Positions 44,223 to 52,237 of a DNA stretch of 55,932 bases are shown one piece after another. The position numbers and the translations under genes are program-made. The notes beneath the pieces are model-generated. The model saw nothing but the letters and a program-made list of their open reading frames with translations, had not been told where the DNA came from and did no database searches. The DNA comes from PALSA-1296 sp038322815 (GTDB lineage: Bacteria; Bacteroidota; Ignavibacteria; Palsa-1295): NCBI GenBank assembly GCA_038322815.1, contig JBBQGG010000011.1, positions 1 to 55,932 on the forward strand, written 5' to 3'. Position 1 is the first letter of the stretch, and the number at the start of each line of letters is the position of its first letter.

Positions 44223-45512
44223 TTGCCTAACGAGAAATCGACTCTTTCCGGAAAATCAAAAGTAAAGGAAGATAATTGGCTTAAATCCTTAGGACCTGGT
44301 CTTATTACGGGTGCATCCGATGACGATCCGAGCGGAATAGGCACATATTCTCAAGTTGGCGCACAGGGCGGCATGGGTATGTTATGGACTATCATCTATA
44401 GCTTCCCTATGATGGTCGCAATCCAACTAGTCAGCGCACAGATCGGCAGAGTGACGGGTTCGGGTATTGCCGGAAATATGAGGAAATATTACCCACGATG
44501 GGTAATGTTCACGCTTGTTTTACTGATGATCTGTGCAAATATAATTAATATCGGTGCTGATATTGCAGCAATGGGAGAGGCTGCCAATTTAGTGTTGGGT
44601 GGTAATATGATTCTCTATGCAGTAATTCTTACTCTAATAAGTGTTACCTTGCAGGTATTGATCCCGTATGCAAAATACGTCCTTATTCTCAAATGGCTTT
44701 GTATGGTCCTTTTTACTTATGTAGCAGTAGTGTTCTCCATTAATGTGCCATGGCTTGAGGCAATTAAAAATTCACTTCTTCCGACGATCACATTTGATGC
44801 GACAAATATCACTATGATCATTGCTGTTCTCGGTACAACGATCAGCCCGTATCTTTTCTTTTGGCAGGCTTCTGAAGAGGTTGAAGAAGAAGAGGATAAT
44901 CCCAATGAACATCCATTAAAACATTCTCCGCACGAAGCAAAAAAACAATTTTCGCGAATTCGTAAGGACACAGTAATTGGAATGGCTTTTTCAAATCTTA
45001 TTGCCTTTTTTATAATGCTCTGCGCTGCAGTTACACTGCACATGAATGGTAAGACTGATATTCAAAGTGCTTCACAAGCTGCAGAAGCGTTACGCCCCAT
45101 TGCCGGAGATCTGACCTTTAGTCTTTTTGCAATTGGAATTATTGGTACAGGGCTACTTGCCTTACCGGTGCTCGCAGGCTCAGCGGCATATGCCGTATCT
45201 GAAATGTTTTTGCTTCCGATGGGATTGAATAAGAGACCAAAAGATGCGAAAAAATTCTATGGTCTTATTACAGGTATTACACTTGTTGGTATGCTTATAA
45301 TTTTTATTGGTATTAACCCCATCAAAGCGCTTTTTTGGTCTGCAGTTATAAATGGCATTGTTGCCGTTCCGATCATGATTCTAATGATGCTGATGGGAAG
45401 AAATGAAAAGGTGATGGGAAAATTTACTCTTACTACCAGAACAACTATCATAGGCTGGATCTCGACTGGTATTATGTTCGCAGCTGCAGTGGCGATGTTC
45501 CTTACGTTGTGA
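44223..45512 (+). CDS. NRAMP-family transporter with non-canonical metal site
   Basis: An 11-helix transporter of the NRAMP family (PF01566-like), 429 aa. Helix 1 carries GASDDDPSGIGTYSQ in place of the canonical DPGN, and helix 6 has TISPYLFFWQ in place of the MPH motif that holds the metal-binding Met. Between helices 6 and 7 is a very acidic, His-containing loop (EEVEEEEDNPNEHPLKHS). Lack of the soft Met ligand suggests a substrate other than Mn/Fe, such as Mg, as in NRAMP-related Mg transporters. Start TTG at 44223, chosen because no ATG lies before helix 1. Confidence 0.85.
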   Translation: MPNEKSTLSGKSKVKEDNWLKSLGPGLITGASDDDPSGIGTYSQVGAQGGMGMLWTIIYSFPMMVAIQLVSAQIGRVTGSGIAGNMRKYYPRWVMFTLVLLMICANIINIGADIAAMGEAANLVLGGNMILYAVILTLISVTLQVLIPYAKYVLILKWLCMVLFTYVAVVFSINVPWLEAIKNSLLPTITFDATNITMIIAVLGTTISPYLFFWQASEEVEEEEDNPNEHPLKHSPHEAKKQFSRIRKDTVIGMAFSNLIAFFIMLCAAVTLHMNGKTDIQSASQAAEALRPIAGDLTFSLFAIGIIGTGLLALPVLAGSAAYAVSEMFLLPMGLNKRPKDAKKFYGLITGITLVGMLIIFIGINPIKALFWSAVINGIVAVPIMILMMLMGRNEKVMGKFTLTTRTTIIGWISTGIMFAAAVAMFLTL

Positions 45513-45611
45513 ATTCAGCATTTTTACGTTTCACTTATGTTTTTTTTATAAAATATGAACGAAAAAGAGCAATTTAATCAACTGAATCATGGTTTAGGCA
45601 CTTCCTATTCG

Positions 45612-45619
45612 TATTTTTG
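45612..45619 (+). promoter_or_regulatory. -7 box of sucD
   Basis: TATTTTTG, 28 nt before the sucD ATG at 45648. The -33 match is weak. Confidence 0.5.
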
Positions 45620-45647
45620 CATTCTATAACCATAACAATATATTTCC

Positions 45648-46538
45648 ATGAGCGTTTTAGTAGATAAAAATACCAAACTTTTAGTACAAGGCATCACCGG
45701 CAGTGAGGGGACTTTTCACACTCAGCAGATGATGGAATACGGTACGAACGTTGTCGGCGGCGTCACGCCAGGTAAAGGGGGCTCGACACATATCGGAGTT
45801 CCGGTATTTAATACCGTTGCAGATGCAGTTGCAAAAACAGGAGCAAATGCCACATGCATCTTCGTACCTCCGGCATTTGCTGCTGATGCAATATTAGAAG
45901 CCGAAGCAGCCGGAGTTGCACTTATTGTTTGCATCACGGAAGGTATTCCGATCCGCGATATGATTCCAGTATATGAGGTAATCCGAAATTCGAAAACACA
46001 TCTTATCGGACCAAACTGTCCCGGAGTTATTTCTCCCGGTAAAGCGAAGATCGGTATAATGCCGGGCTTTATTCATAAAGAAGGAAGAGTAGGCATAATA
46101 TCACGTTCGGGTACACTTACGTATGAAGCAGTAAAACAAGTTGTCGATGCAGGTATGGGGCAATCAACAGCCATTGGTATAGGTGGAGATCCGATCATCG
46201 GCACAAGATTTATCGATGCGATCAAATTATTTCAGGATGATCCTGAAACTGATGCAATTATCATGATCGGCGAGATCGGCGGAACAGCCGAAGAAGAAGC
46301 AGCTTTTTATATAAAAGAAAATGTGACAAAACCAGTCATCGGATTTATCGCAGGGAAAACTGCTCCTCCGGGACGCAGGATGGGGCATGCCGGGGCTATC
46401 ATCTCCGGAGGAAAAGGAACAGCGGCGGAGAAAATGGAAACGATGGAAAAATGTGGAATTCATGTCGTTGATTCCCCTGCAGTGATTGGCGAAACAGTTG
46501 CCAAAGTGTTGGCAGAAATAAAAACATTTAAGAATTAA
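45648..46538 (+). CDS. sucD: succinate-CoA ligase, alpha subunit
   Basis: SucD (ADP/GDP-forming), TCA cycle, 296 aa. CoA-binding start VQGITGSEGTFHTQQM, and GGVTPGKGG follow; the phosphohistidine lies in MGHAGAIISGGKGTA near residue 247. The beta subunit SucC usually precedes it but is not in the window. The intergenic before it is AT-rich and carries its own promoter, so sucD stands alone. Confidence 0.96.
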   Translation: MSVLVDKNTKLLVQGITGSEGTFHTQQMMEYGTNVVGGVTPGKGGSTHIGVPVFNTVADAVAKTGANATCIFVPPAFAADAILEAEAAGVALIVCITEGIPIRDMIPVYEVIRNSKTHLIGPNCPGVISPGKAKIGIMPGFIHKEGRVGIISRSGTLTYEAVKQVVDAGMGQSTAIGIGGDPIIGTRFIDAIKLFQDDPETDAIIMIGEIGGTAEEEAAFYIKENVTKPVIGFIAGKTAPPGRRMGHAGAIISGGKGTAAEKMETMEKCGIHVVDSPAVIGETVAKVLAEIKTFKN

Positions 46539-46547
46539 AATAAGGAG

Positions 46548-46892
46548 ATGCGGGAAGCTGAACAAGTCAACGTAGAAGATTTTCTTCTTCGACGCAAAGA
46601 GAATCCGAAATCAATTGTGATAGATGTTCGAGATGACGATAAATGGGAAGATGGGCATATTCCCGGAGCAATTCATATTCATAAGACAAAAATTGAAGAT
46701 GAAATAGCGGAAAGAATCCCTGATAAGAATGCGGAGATTTTCTGTCACTGCGGCGGCGGCCAAAGCGGACCAAAAGCAGCAGCACTCTTAAATGAAATGG
46801 GATATAAAAATGCAAAAGCAATTCAGGGAGGTTTTCGGGCGTATAAAGCATCCGGATCACCTGTTAAAAAATATTTTTTTGCTAACGACTAA
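46548..46892 (+). CDS. single-domain rhodanese-like protein
   Basis: A cytoplasmic sulfurtransferase-type domain of 114 aa. IDVRDDDKWEDGHIPGAIHI is the standard entry motif. The active loop is CHCGGGQSGPKAA, with two Cys. Counted from the first Cys to the Ser the loop has one residue more than the usual rhodanese loop, as in Cdc25/Acr2 arsenate-reductase-type members. It follows sucD by 9 nt and shares its transcript. Its last codons merge with the CTAACGA repeat before ndk. Confidence 0.85.
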   Translation: MREAEQVNVEDFLLRRKENPKSIVIDVRDDDKWEDGHIPGAIHIHKTKIEDEIAERIPDKNAEIFCHCGGGQSGPKAAALLNEMGYKNAKAIQGGFRAYKASGSPVKKYFFAND

Positions 46893-46911
46893 CGACTTTT
46901 AACTAACGACT
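46882..46911. repeat. CTAACGA heptamer repeat before ndk
   Basis: Three full and partial copies of CTAACGA (46882, 46889, and after a TTT spacer at 46903) cover the rhodanese stop and the gap to the ndk ATG at 46918. One copy of the same heptamer sits before hldD (about 21508). Confidence 0.65.
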
Positions 46912-46917
46912 ATTTTT

Positions 46918-47349
46918 ATGGCAATCGAAAAAACTCTTTGTATTCTTAAACCCGATGCAGTCAAAGCAGGGAATATCGGAAATATTATCGCACATATTCA
47001 AAAAGAAGGATTTAAAATTCAGGCGATGAAACTTGCACGATTATCTGATCGCAGCGCCGGAAAATTTTATGAAGTTCATAAAGAGCGTCCGTTTTACGGA
47101 AGCCTTGTGGAGTTTATGTCCAGCGGTGCATGTGTGCCAATCGCGCTTGAAAAGGAAAATGGAATTGCAGAGTGGCGCCGAGTTATCGGTGCAACTGACC
47201 CTGCTGAAGCAGCCGATGGCACGATCCGCAAACTCTATGCAACGAGCAAAGGTGAGAACGCCGTACATGGTTCGGATTCAGTAGAGAATGGTTTGCGTGA
47301 GATCGCATTCTTTTTTACTGAAGGCGAGATGGCAGAATTAGGTCTTTAA
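46918..47349 (+). CDS. ndk: nucleoside-diphosphate kinase
   Basis: Balances (d)NTP pools by transferring phosphate through a histidine. It is 143 aa, standard length. The entry LCILKPDAVKAGNIG and the catalytic NAVHGSDS motif (His near residue 117) are intact. ATG at 46918 directly follows the heptamer repeat. Confidence 0.96.
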   Translation: MAIEKTLCILKPDAVKAGNIGNIIAHIQKEGFKIQAMKLARLSDRSAGKFYEVHKERPFYGSLVEFMSSGACVPIALEKENGIAEWRRVIGATDPAEAADGTIRKLYATSKGENAVHGSDSVENGLREIAFFFTEGEMAELGL

Positions 47350-47362
47350 TTTTGAGATAATC

Positions 47363-47383
47363 GGGCGGACTCCTAGTCCGCCC
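47363..47383 (+). terminator. GC-rich hairpin after ndk
   Basis: GGGCGGAC (47363-47370), loop TCCTA, GTCCGCCC (47376-47383): eight perfect pairs, followed by ATTCCTT. A likely transcript end for ndk despite the poor U tract. Confidence 0.6.
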
Positions 47384-47493
47384 ATTCCTTCCCGACGAAC
47401 AAACCAAAGTCCCTTTTACTTCTAATCTTCCCTGATTCATAAAAATCTCAAAATAATTTGTAACCAAATCGCATCTCAGTTGTCTTTTAAAGT

Positions 47494-48036
47494 ATGTTGA
47501 AAGCCTTACGGCAGATCGGAACTGAGCTTTTATCCCGCAATCCATGGTGGGAATATCGCAAGGATAGGTATGAACATCCGGGTGGCACTGACGGAGAGTA
47601 TTATTATGTACATACGCCGGGTGCGGTGATGATCATACCGATAACAGATGATGGAAAACTCATTCTGGTTAGGCAATTCCGATATCTGAACCGTCTCCAA
47701 TCCTTGGAGTTTATCGGCGGCGGTATCAAGCCTGGAAAAAGTGCAGAAGAATCAGCATGCGATGAACTGTTTGAAGAGGCAGGAATTGTTGCCGAAAAGC
47801 TTATTCCAATAGGCGGGTTTAATCCTATGAACGGTGTTACCGATGAAATATGTAACATCTTCGTAGCCCTTTCGTTAAAGAAAGGTACTGCGAAACCCGA
47901 AGCCACAGAGGAATTCGAAGTTCAAGAACTTGAATATGCAAAGTTTTGTGAAATGATACGAGCAGGCTCTATTTGGGATGGAATGACGCTTGCGGCTTTT
48001 GCAATTTTTGAGCAAAGAAAAAAAGAATTTATATAA
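47494..48036 (+). CDS. Nudix hydrolase with altered Nudix box
   Basis: A 180-residue ADP-ribose-pyrophosphatase-like Nudix protein. The Nudix helix is at residues 75-98 (GGGIKPGKSAEESACDELFE then EAGI). The core ELFEEAG with its metal-binding Glu pair is kept. However, by alignment to the consensus GX5EX7REUXEEXGU the first Glu is Lys and the Arg before the Glu is Asp. Upstream, LVRQFRYLNRLQSLEFIGGG is typical of the ADP-ribose pyrophosphatase group. Activity may be changed. A secreted-protein gene follows 11 nt later. Confidence 0.82.
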   Translation: MLKALRQIGTELLSRNPWWEYRKDRYEHPGGTDGEYYYVHTPGAVMIIPITDDGKLILVRQFRYLNRLQSLEFIGGGIKPGKSAEESACDELFEEAGIVAEKLIPIGGFNPMNGVTDEICNIFVALSLKKGTAKPEATEEFEVQELEYAKFCEMIRAGSIWDGMTLAAFAIFEQRKKEFI

Positions 48037-48047
48037 ATTACGCCAGA

Positions 48048-49130
48048 ATGAAGATATTTCTACATTGTGCCTTTCTTACCATTGCTATATTTACCATTGA
48101 GAATACTGCCTTCGCACAGAAGGAAAAGCCGGTTGCGATTAAATTTAGAGAAGGGGAAAGTTATCATGTTAAGATGACGGAAGTACTCTATATTAAGCAG
48201 CAAACATCTCAAGTTGATCCTGATATGGTAGAGCCTTCGACAAGAACTTCCGTATATAATTTTACTGAGACGATCGAAAAAATAAATCCGGACGGCTCCG
48301 CAAAAATGGCTTCGACGCTCGATTCATTCACGACTCGTATCATTGTTGGAAAAATTGATGATCGCAATGAATTTTTCCGTTTTAATTCGAATAATGAGAA
48401 TGATCTTCAGGCTCGATTGAAAGATATCCGTGCATTACCCCGTGCTCAGTTCTTAGGTCAGACACTTCGCTATACTTTAGGAGCAGATGGACTCGTAAAG
48501 AATTTCGAGAATCTCTCCGGTTTTCAGCTTGGCACAATTGCCCGCAGCTTTGAATATGATATGCTTCATGCAATGATGTCGTTTTCGGATTCATTGCGTA
48601 TAGGGCAGCTTCTAGAACAAGGGTTTGGAGCAATTGCTGCACTTAGCAACGGAAAAAACGGTACGATAGAAGGTCCCTATACAGTGGCGGAAATTCATGT
48701 TGAACGTAAACTTACAGCTCATCGGAATGGAAACCAGATTGATTATAACGGGACTTTTTCAGATGTTCCCGAGAAGATAGACTATCTGGAAGGAATTGCA
48801 TTTCCTATGGCTCTTGAACATTTCAAAGGCGGTAGTTACGGAAGCGTGATCATCAAAGACGGCATTGTCGTTAATGGCAGCGCAGTTGATACGGCAAAAA
48901 TGGATCTTCACATTGATTCTGAAGTGATCACGAACGAGATCGTTCGTCATTTGAAATTTGAAAGGGAGCCGATAAAAGTACTGCGCGGAACCACCGTGAA
49001 AATTAAAGAGCTTGAAATGCATCACACTCCACCAAAAGAACCAAAGATGGATGAGGATCCAAGTGTAAAGATCATTGAGGGACATTCCATTCCGGACTCT
49101 GTTATTTATAAAACAGCACCGAAGAAATAA
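48048..49130 (+). CDS. secreted protein of unknown function
   Basis: A 360-residue exported protein with a signal peptide ending near NTAFAQ (residue 24). The body is beta-rich with repeated surface-like strands (KFREGESYHVKMTEVLYIKQ, then LGQTLRYTLGADGLVKNF) and a charged C-terminal tail (about residues 325-360). The style resembles DUF6263-type periplasmic proteins of Bacteroidota, but I cannot confirm that. Probably cotranscribed with the Nudix gene. Confidence 0.6.
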   Translation: MKIFLHCAFLTIAIFTIENTAFAQKEKPVAIKFREGESYHVKMTEVLYIKQQTSQVDPDMVEPSTRTSVYNFTETIEKINPDGSAKMASTLDSFTTRIIVGKIDDRNEFFRFNSNNENDLQARLKDIRALPRAQFLGQTLRYTLGADGLVKNFENLSGFQLGTIARSFEYDMLHAMMSFSDSLRIGQLLEQGFGAIAALSNGKNGTIEGPYTVAEIHVERKLTAHRNGNQIDYNGTFSDVPEKIDYLEGIAFPMALEHFKGGSYGSVIIKDGIVVNGSAVDTAKMDLHIDSEVITNEIVRHLKFEREPIKVLRGTTVKIKELEMHHTPPKEPKMDEDPSVKIIEGHSIPDSVIYKTAPKK

Positions 49131-49178
49131 TTAGAGTATCTTCAAGTTGATTTTCTTAAAAGTTTGCTGAAATTGTTG

Positions 49179-49186
49179 TATCTTTG
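49179..49186 (+). promoter_or_regulatory. -7 box of the LuxR-type gene
   Basis: TATCTTTG, identical to the -7 box of RNA unit C, lies 43 nt before the GTG start at 49229. Confidence 0.55.
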
Positions 49187-49228
49187 TAAATGTGATATAA
49201 GTCCGTTTCATTATAATAAGATAATCCC

Positions 49229-49534
49229 GTGAAGAAAGTCTCTGAAGATAGAAGAAAGAGTAGAGCTAAAGCTCACTTAGGGTGGGAAAAGATAGTGAGA
49301 GAATCAAATGGCGCATGTGAAGCAACTCTTCATAGGTTGGCAGTTCAATTCCCTAAACTTAGTCCGATGGAATTAAAAACCAGTGTCCTTTTAAGAGATT
49401 TTTTGCAGAGTTGGAAGATTGCTGAAATCCTTAATATTACAGAAGGTACTGTAGAAAAACATCGGTCACAAATCCATAAAAAACTTTCTTTGAGTTCTTC
49501 TGTGCAACTTTCTTCATTTTTTGCTCAATTTTAA
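49229..49534 (+). CDS. small orphan LuxR-type helix-turn-helix protein
   Basis: A 101-residue protein consisting of a basic N-terminal tail and one LuxR/GerE DNA-binding domain (about residues 45-98). The turn and recognition helix read IAEILNITEGTVEKHRSQI, followed by HKKLSLSS. No receiver, PAS or sensor domain is attached. It sits directly in front of the first Cys-rich/propeller cassette, whose leader begins 8 nt after its stop, so it is the obvious candidate to regulate the three near-identical promoters. Start GTG at 49229. Confidence 0.8.
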   Translation: MKKVSEDRRKSRAKAHLGWEKIVRESNGACEATLHRLAVQFPKLSPMELKTSVLLRDFLQSWKIAEILNITEGTVEKHRSQIHKKLSLSSSVQLSSFFAQF

Positions 49535-49542
49535 TTTTTTTT

Positions 49543-49684
49543 GGTCTGCCTCAAATTAGGAGGTTTTTAGGAGGCGATTTTTAGAATCCGCATCGTACTT
49601 TTGTATTACCTTATTAGAAATAGTAAGGTTAGTTTACTCAGACGATTAAGCTACATTAGTTAATGCATCTTTTTTTCAACTTCT
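49543..49684 (+). repeat. cassette leader, copy 1 (promoter and 5' UTR)
   Basis: About 142 bp that recur almost unchanged at 52082 and 54628. It contains GGTCTGCCTCAAATTAGGAG, a TTTTTAG at the -33 distance, the -7 box TACTTTTG (49596-49603) and, right at the expected transcription start, a nine-pair hairpin ACCTTATTA-GAAA-TAGTAAGGT (49608-49629) with a GNRA loop. The rest is a conserved 5' UTR up to a T-run and CAACTTCT. So the mRNA should begin with a protected stem-loop. Confidence 0.85.
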
Positions 49685-49699
49685 AATTTAAATACGTAA

Positions 49700-50200
49700 A
49701 TGAAAAATTCAAAAATCCAAACCAAAGTAATTGCTTTAGCAATTTCTTTTATTGTGTTAATTACTTGTTTCAATAGCTCGATTTATGGGCAAATTATATC
49801 ACAATCTCATTGTTTTACTATCAAAGCAGTTGCAGTAACTGGAAGCGAATGTGCTACCAATACTTGCGGAAATCCTGGGGCACAGTGCAGTCAGTGCATT
49901 GATGTTACTATTACAAGCGATCTATGTACAGGTCTGAATCCTACAGCCTTTACGGTATCTTCGAATTCGAGTAGTGAATGCCATAGCATTTGCAGTCCCA
50001 CAAACGATTTCTCCGTTTCGTATGAGACGTGCAGTTGGACCAATCCAAGGACTATATACTGTACGGCAATTGCCGATGGACATAGTGCAACTTTCAGAAT
50101 TTGTCATGTTGTGCCCGGATTTACCTATACTATTTGTCTGCCGTCTCCAACGTATTGTCCGTATCCGCGTGTATGTGATTGTGCGACGGTTCAATTTTAA
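49700..50200 (+). CDS. small Cys-rich secreted protein, cassette copy 1
   Basis: A 166-residue exported protein (signal peptide to about residue 31, SIYGQ) with about 17 Cys in the mature 135 residues, an extremely high density. Phrases such as SQSHCFTIKAVAVTGSECAT and CSPTNDFSVSYETCS are shared with the copy-2 protein. No known family. The Cys are likely paired in disulfides outside the cell, or bind metal. Upstream is the conserved leader; 179 nt downstream is the propeller gene. Confidence 0.75.
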   Translation: MKNSKIQTKVIALAISFIVLITCFNSSIYGQIISQSHCFTIKAVAVTGSECATNTCGNPGAQCSQCIDVTITSDLCTGLNPTAFTVSSNSSSECHSICSPTNDFSVSYETCSWTNPRTIYCTAIADGHSATFRICHVVPGFTYTICLPSPTYCPYPRVCDCATVQF

Positions 50201-50223
50201 GAACTATAAAGTAATGAACGCGG

Positions 50224-50292
50224 AATGCGAAGAATTTTATATTTTAATTGCATCATACTTGTAGGGAAATATTGTATGAAATTCTTCGCATT
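50224..50292. repeat. 14-bp inverted repeat between the small and large genes of cassette 1
   Basis: AATGCGAAGAATTT (50224-50237) and its exact complement (50279-50292) flank a 41-nt loop. In cassette 2 the same position holds an unrelated hairpin with a U tract (52791-52834). Both may set the ratio of small to large product by partial termination. Confidence 0.7.
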
Positions 50293-50378
50293 GTTCAGCG
50301 ATAACTAAACTTGTATTTGAAGTTACAAAAGGAATTCTTTCAAGCCTTTTATCATTCTATTTAGATATAAAAAATCAC

Positions 50379-52022
50379 ATGGAGTTACTTTCTGTAATTA
50401 AAATTTTCTACAGGCAAACGCTTTTTATTTTTATTACACTGACTTTACCAGGATTATTACATGCGCAGAAAGTGCCCAATATAGAATGGCAAAAATGTTT
50501 AGGAGGATCACGCACAGAGGATGGTGTGCCCAGTGGCAGTATTATTCAAACTTTTGATGGAGGGTATGCCATTGCCGGATATACGGGTTCTAACGACGGA
50601 GATGTATCCGGTAATCATAACAGTGACGATGCATGGATTGTCAAACTTAATTCTTCGGGTGTAATCGAATGGCAAAAATGCTTTGGGGGTACGGGAACTG
50701 ATGTAGCACGAGCGATAATACAAACTTCGGATAAAGGATATGCATTTGTCGGATATACAAATTCAAAAAATGATGGAGATGTTTCCGGATTCCATGGCGG
50801 CAATAATGATGTCTGGGTAGTAAAACTCGACTCAACAGGAAGTTTACAATGGCAAAAATGCCTTGGTGGAACAGTTGATGAAGCTGCACAATCAATTATA
50901 GAGACTGTAGATGGGGGCTATGCAATTGTTGGACAAACAAATTCAAACGATGGGGATTTCGCAGGAAAAAATCATGGAGGTAATGGTGACGCTTTTGTAG
51001 TAAAAATTGACGGTTTGGGTAAAATTGAATGGACGAATTGTTATGGCGGAAGCGGCTATGATGTAGCATCCTCTATTATTCAAAACTCCGATGAAGGTTA
51101 TACCGTAGCCGGTTTTTCACTTTCAAATCATGAAGGTTTCGTAAATCATGGATTTTCTGATGCATACATTTTTAGAATTGATTCTTTGGGTGTTATAATG
51201 GAAACCTCGCACAATTCACCATGGCAGAAATTACTAGGCGGTACAGGTTTTGATTATGCTTATAGTATTCTCCATACTTTAGAGGGAGGATATCTATTCG
51301 TTGGTTCTACTGATTCAAATAATGGAGATGTAAAAGGAAATCACGGGCAGATTGATTTTTGGCTCGTAAAGCTTGATTCTGACGGTAGTATTATTTGGCA
51401 AAAATGTTTTGGCGGATTAAATGGTGATAACGCGTCATCAATTATTAAAACTGACGAAGGCGGGTATCTATTGGAAGGAACAACGTATTCTAACGATGGA
51501 GATGTTTCGGGAAACCATGGACGTCTGCCTGATTCATCTGATGTGTGGTTAATTAAGATTACCTCTTCTGGTGAATTAGAATGGCAAAAGTGTTTAGGCG
51601 GATCAAAAGGCGATGAGGGCTTGGCAATTGTACAAACAAAAGATAATGGTTACGCCCTCTGCGCTCGAACAGAATCAAATAATGGTGATGTTTCCGGTAA
51701 TCATGGGGATATTGATATTTGGGTTGTAAAACTCGGTCTTAAGGGAAGTATTGAAAATTTATCAAATAGCTCAACAAATCCTACATGGGTTTTTCCTAAT
51801 CCCACTATTGATCAAGCACATTTACTATTATTCCATTCCCAGTTGATAAAAAAAATTCAGATTTTTAACTTTCTTGGTATTGAATATTTTCCTGATTATC
51901 ATATTGAAAGTGATATACTTTCTATCGAAGGTCATGGTCTTCCAACCGGTTCATATATGGTGCACGTAAGTTATCAAAATGTTGCTGCCGAAGAAATAAG
52001 AAAATTTTTACTTTATCATTAA
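50379..52022 (+). CDS. secreted seven-repeat (beta-propeller-like) protein with T9SS sorting domain, copy 1
   Basis: A 547-residue exported protein (signal peptide to about residue 30). It has seven repeats of about 60 residues, each starting with a WQKCLGG-type motif, continuing IIQTxDGGYAIAGYT and SNDGDVSGNHG, and ending VVKLDS. Seven repeats suggest a seven-bladed propeller. Six of the seven carry a Cys at the WxxC position; repeat 5 has Leu. The C-terminal 80 residues (WVFPNPTIDQAH onward, ending IRKFLLYH) look like a type A T9SS sorting domain. Each blade has a DGDVSGNH loop that could bind Ca or another metal. Confidence 0.78.
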   Translation: MELLSVIKIFYRQTLFIFITLTLPGLLHAQKVPNIEWQKCLGGSRTEDGVPSGSIIQTFDGGYAIAGYTGSNDGDVSGNHNSDDAWIVKLNSSGVIEWQKCFGGTGTDVARAIIQTSDKGYAFVGYTNSKNDGDVSGFHGGNNDVWVVKLDSTGSLQWQKCLGGTVDEAAQSIIETVDGGYAIVGQTNSNDGDFAGKNHGGNGDAFVVKIDGLGKIEWTNCYGGSGYDVASSIIQNSDEGYTVAGFSLSNHEGFVNHGFSDAYIFRIDSLGVIMETSHNSPWQKLLGGTGFDYAYSILHTLEGGYLFVGSTDSNNGDVKGNHGQIDFWLVKLDSDGSIIWQKCFGGLNGDNASSIIKTDEGGYLLEGTTYSNDGDVSGNHGRLPDSSDVWLIKITSSGELEWQKCLGGSKGDEGLAIVQTKDNGYALCARTESNNGDVSGNHGDIDIWVVKLGLKGSIENLSNSSTNPTWVFPNPTIDQAHLLLFHSQLIKKIQIFNFLGIEYFPDYHIESDILSIEGHGLPTGSYMVHVSYQNVAAEEIRKFLLYH

Positions 52023-52081
52023 AGAAGGTAGTTGAATTCTCACTCGGAACCTTGCACTTTCGTACAACTTACTTTTTTTTT

Positions 52082-52222
52082 GGTCTGCCTCAAATTAGGA
52101 GGTTTTTAGGAGGCGATTTTTAGAATCCGCATCTTACTTTTGTATTACCTTATTAGAAATAGTAAGGTTAGTTTACTCAGACGATTAAGCTACATTAGTT
52201 AATGCATCTTTTTTTAACTTCT
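52082..52222 (+). repeat. cassette leader, copy 2
   Basis: Near-identical to copy 1. The same -7 box TACTTTTG is at 52135-52142, and the GAAA hairpin lies just after it. The only clear change before the hairpin is a G-to-T next to the -7 box. The identity begins upstream, in the 3' end of the preceding propeller gene. Confidence 0.85.
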
Positions 52223-52237
52223 TAATTATATAAAATC

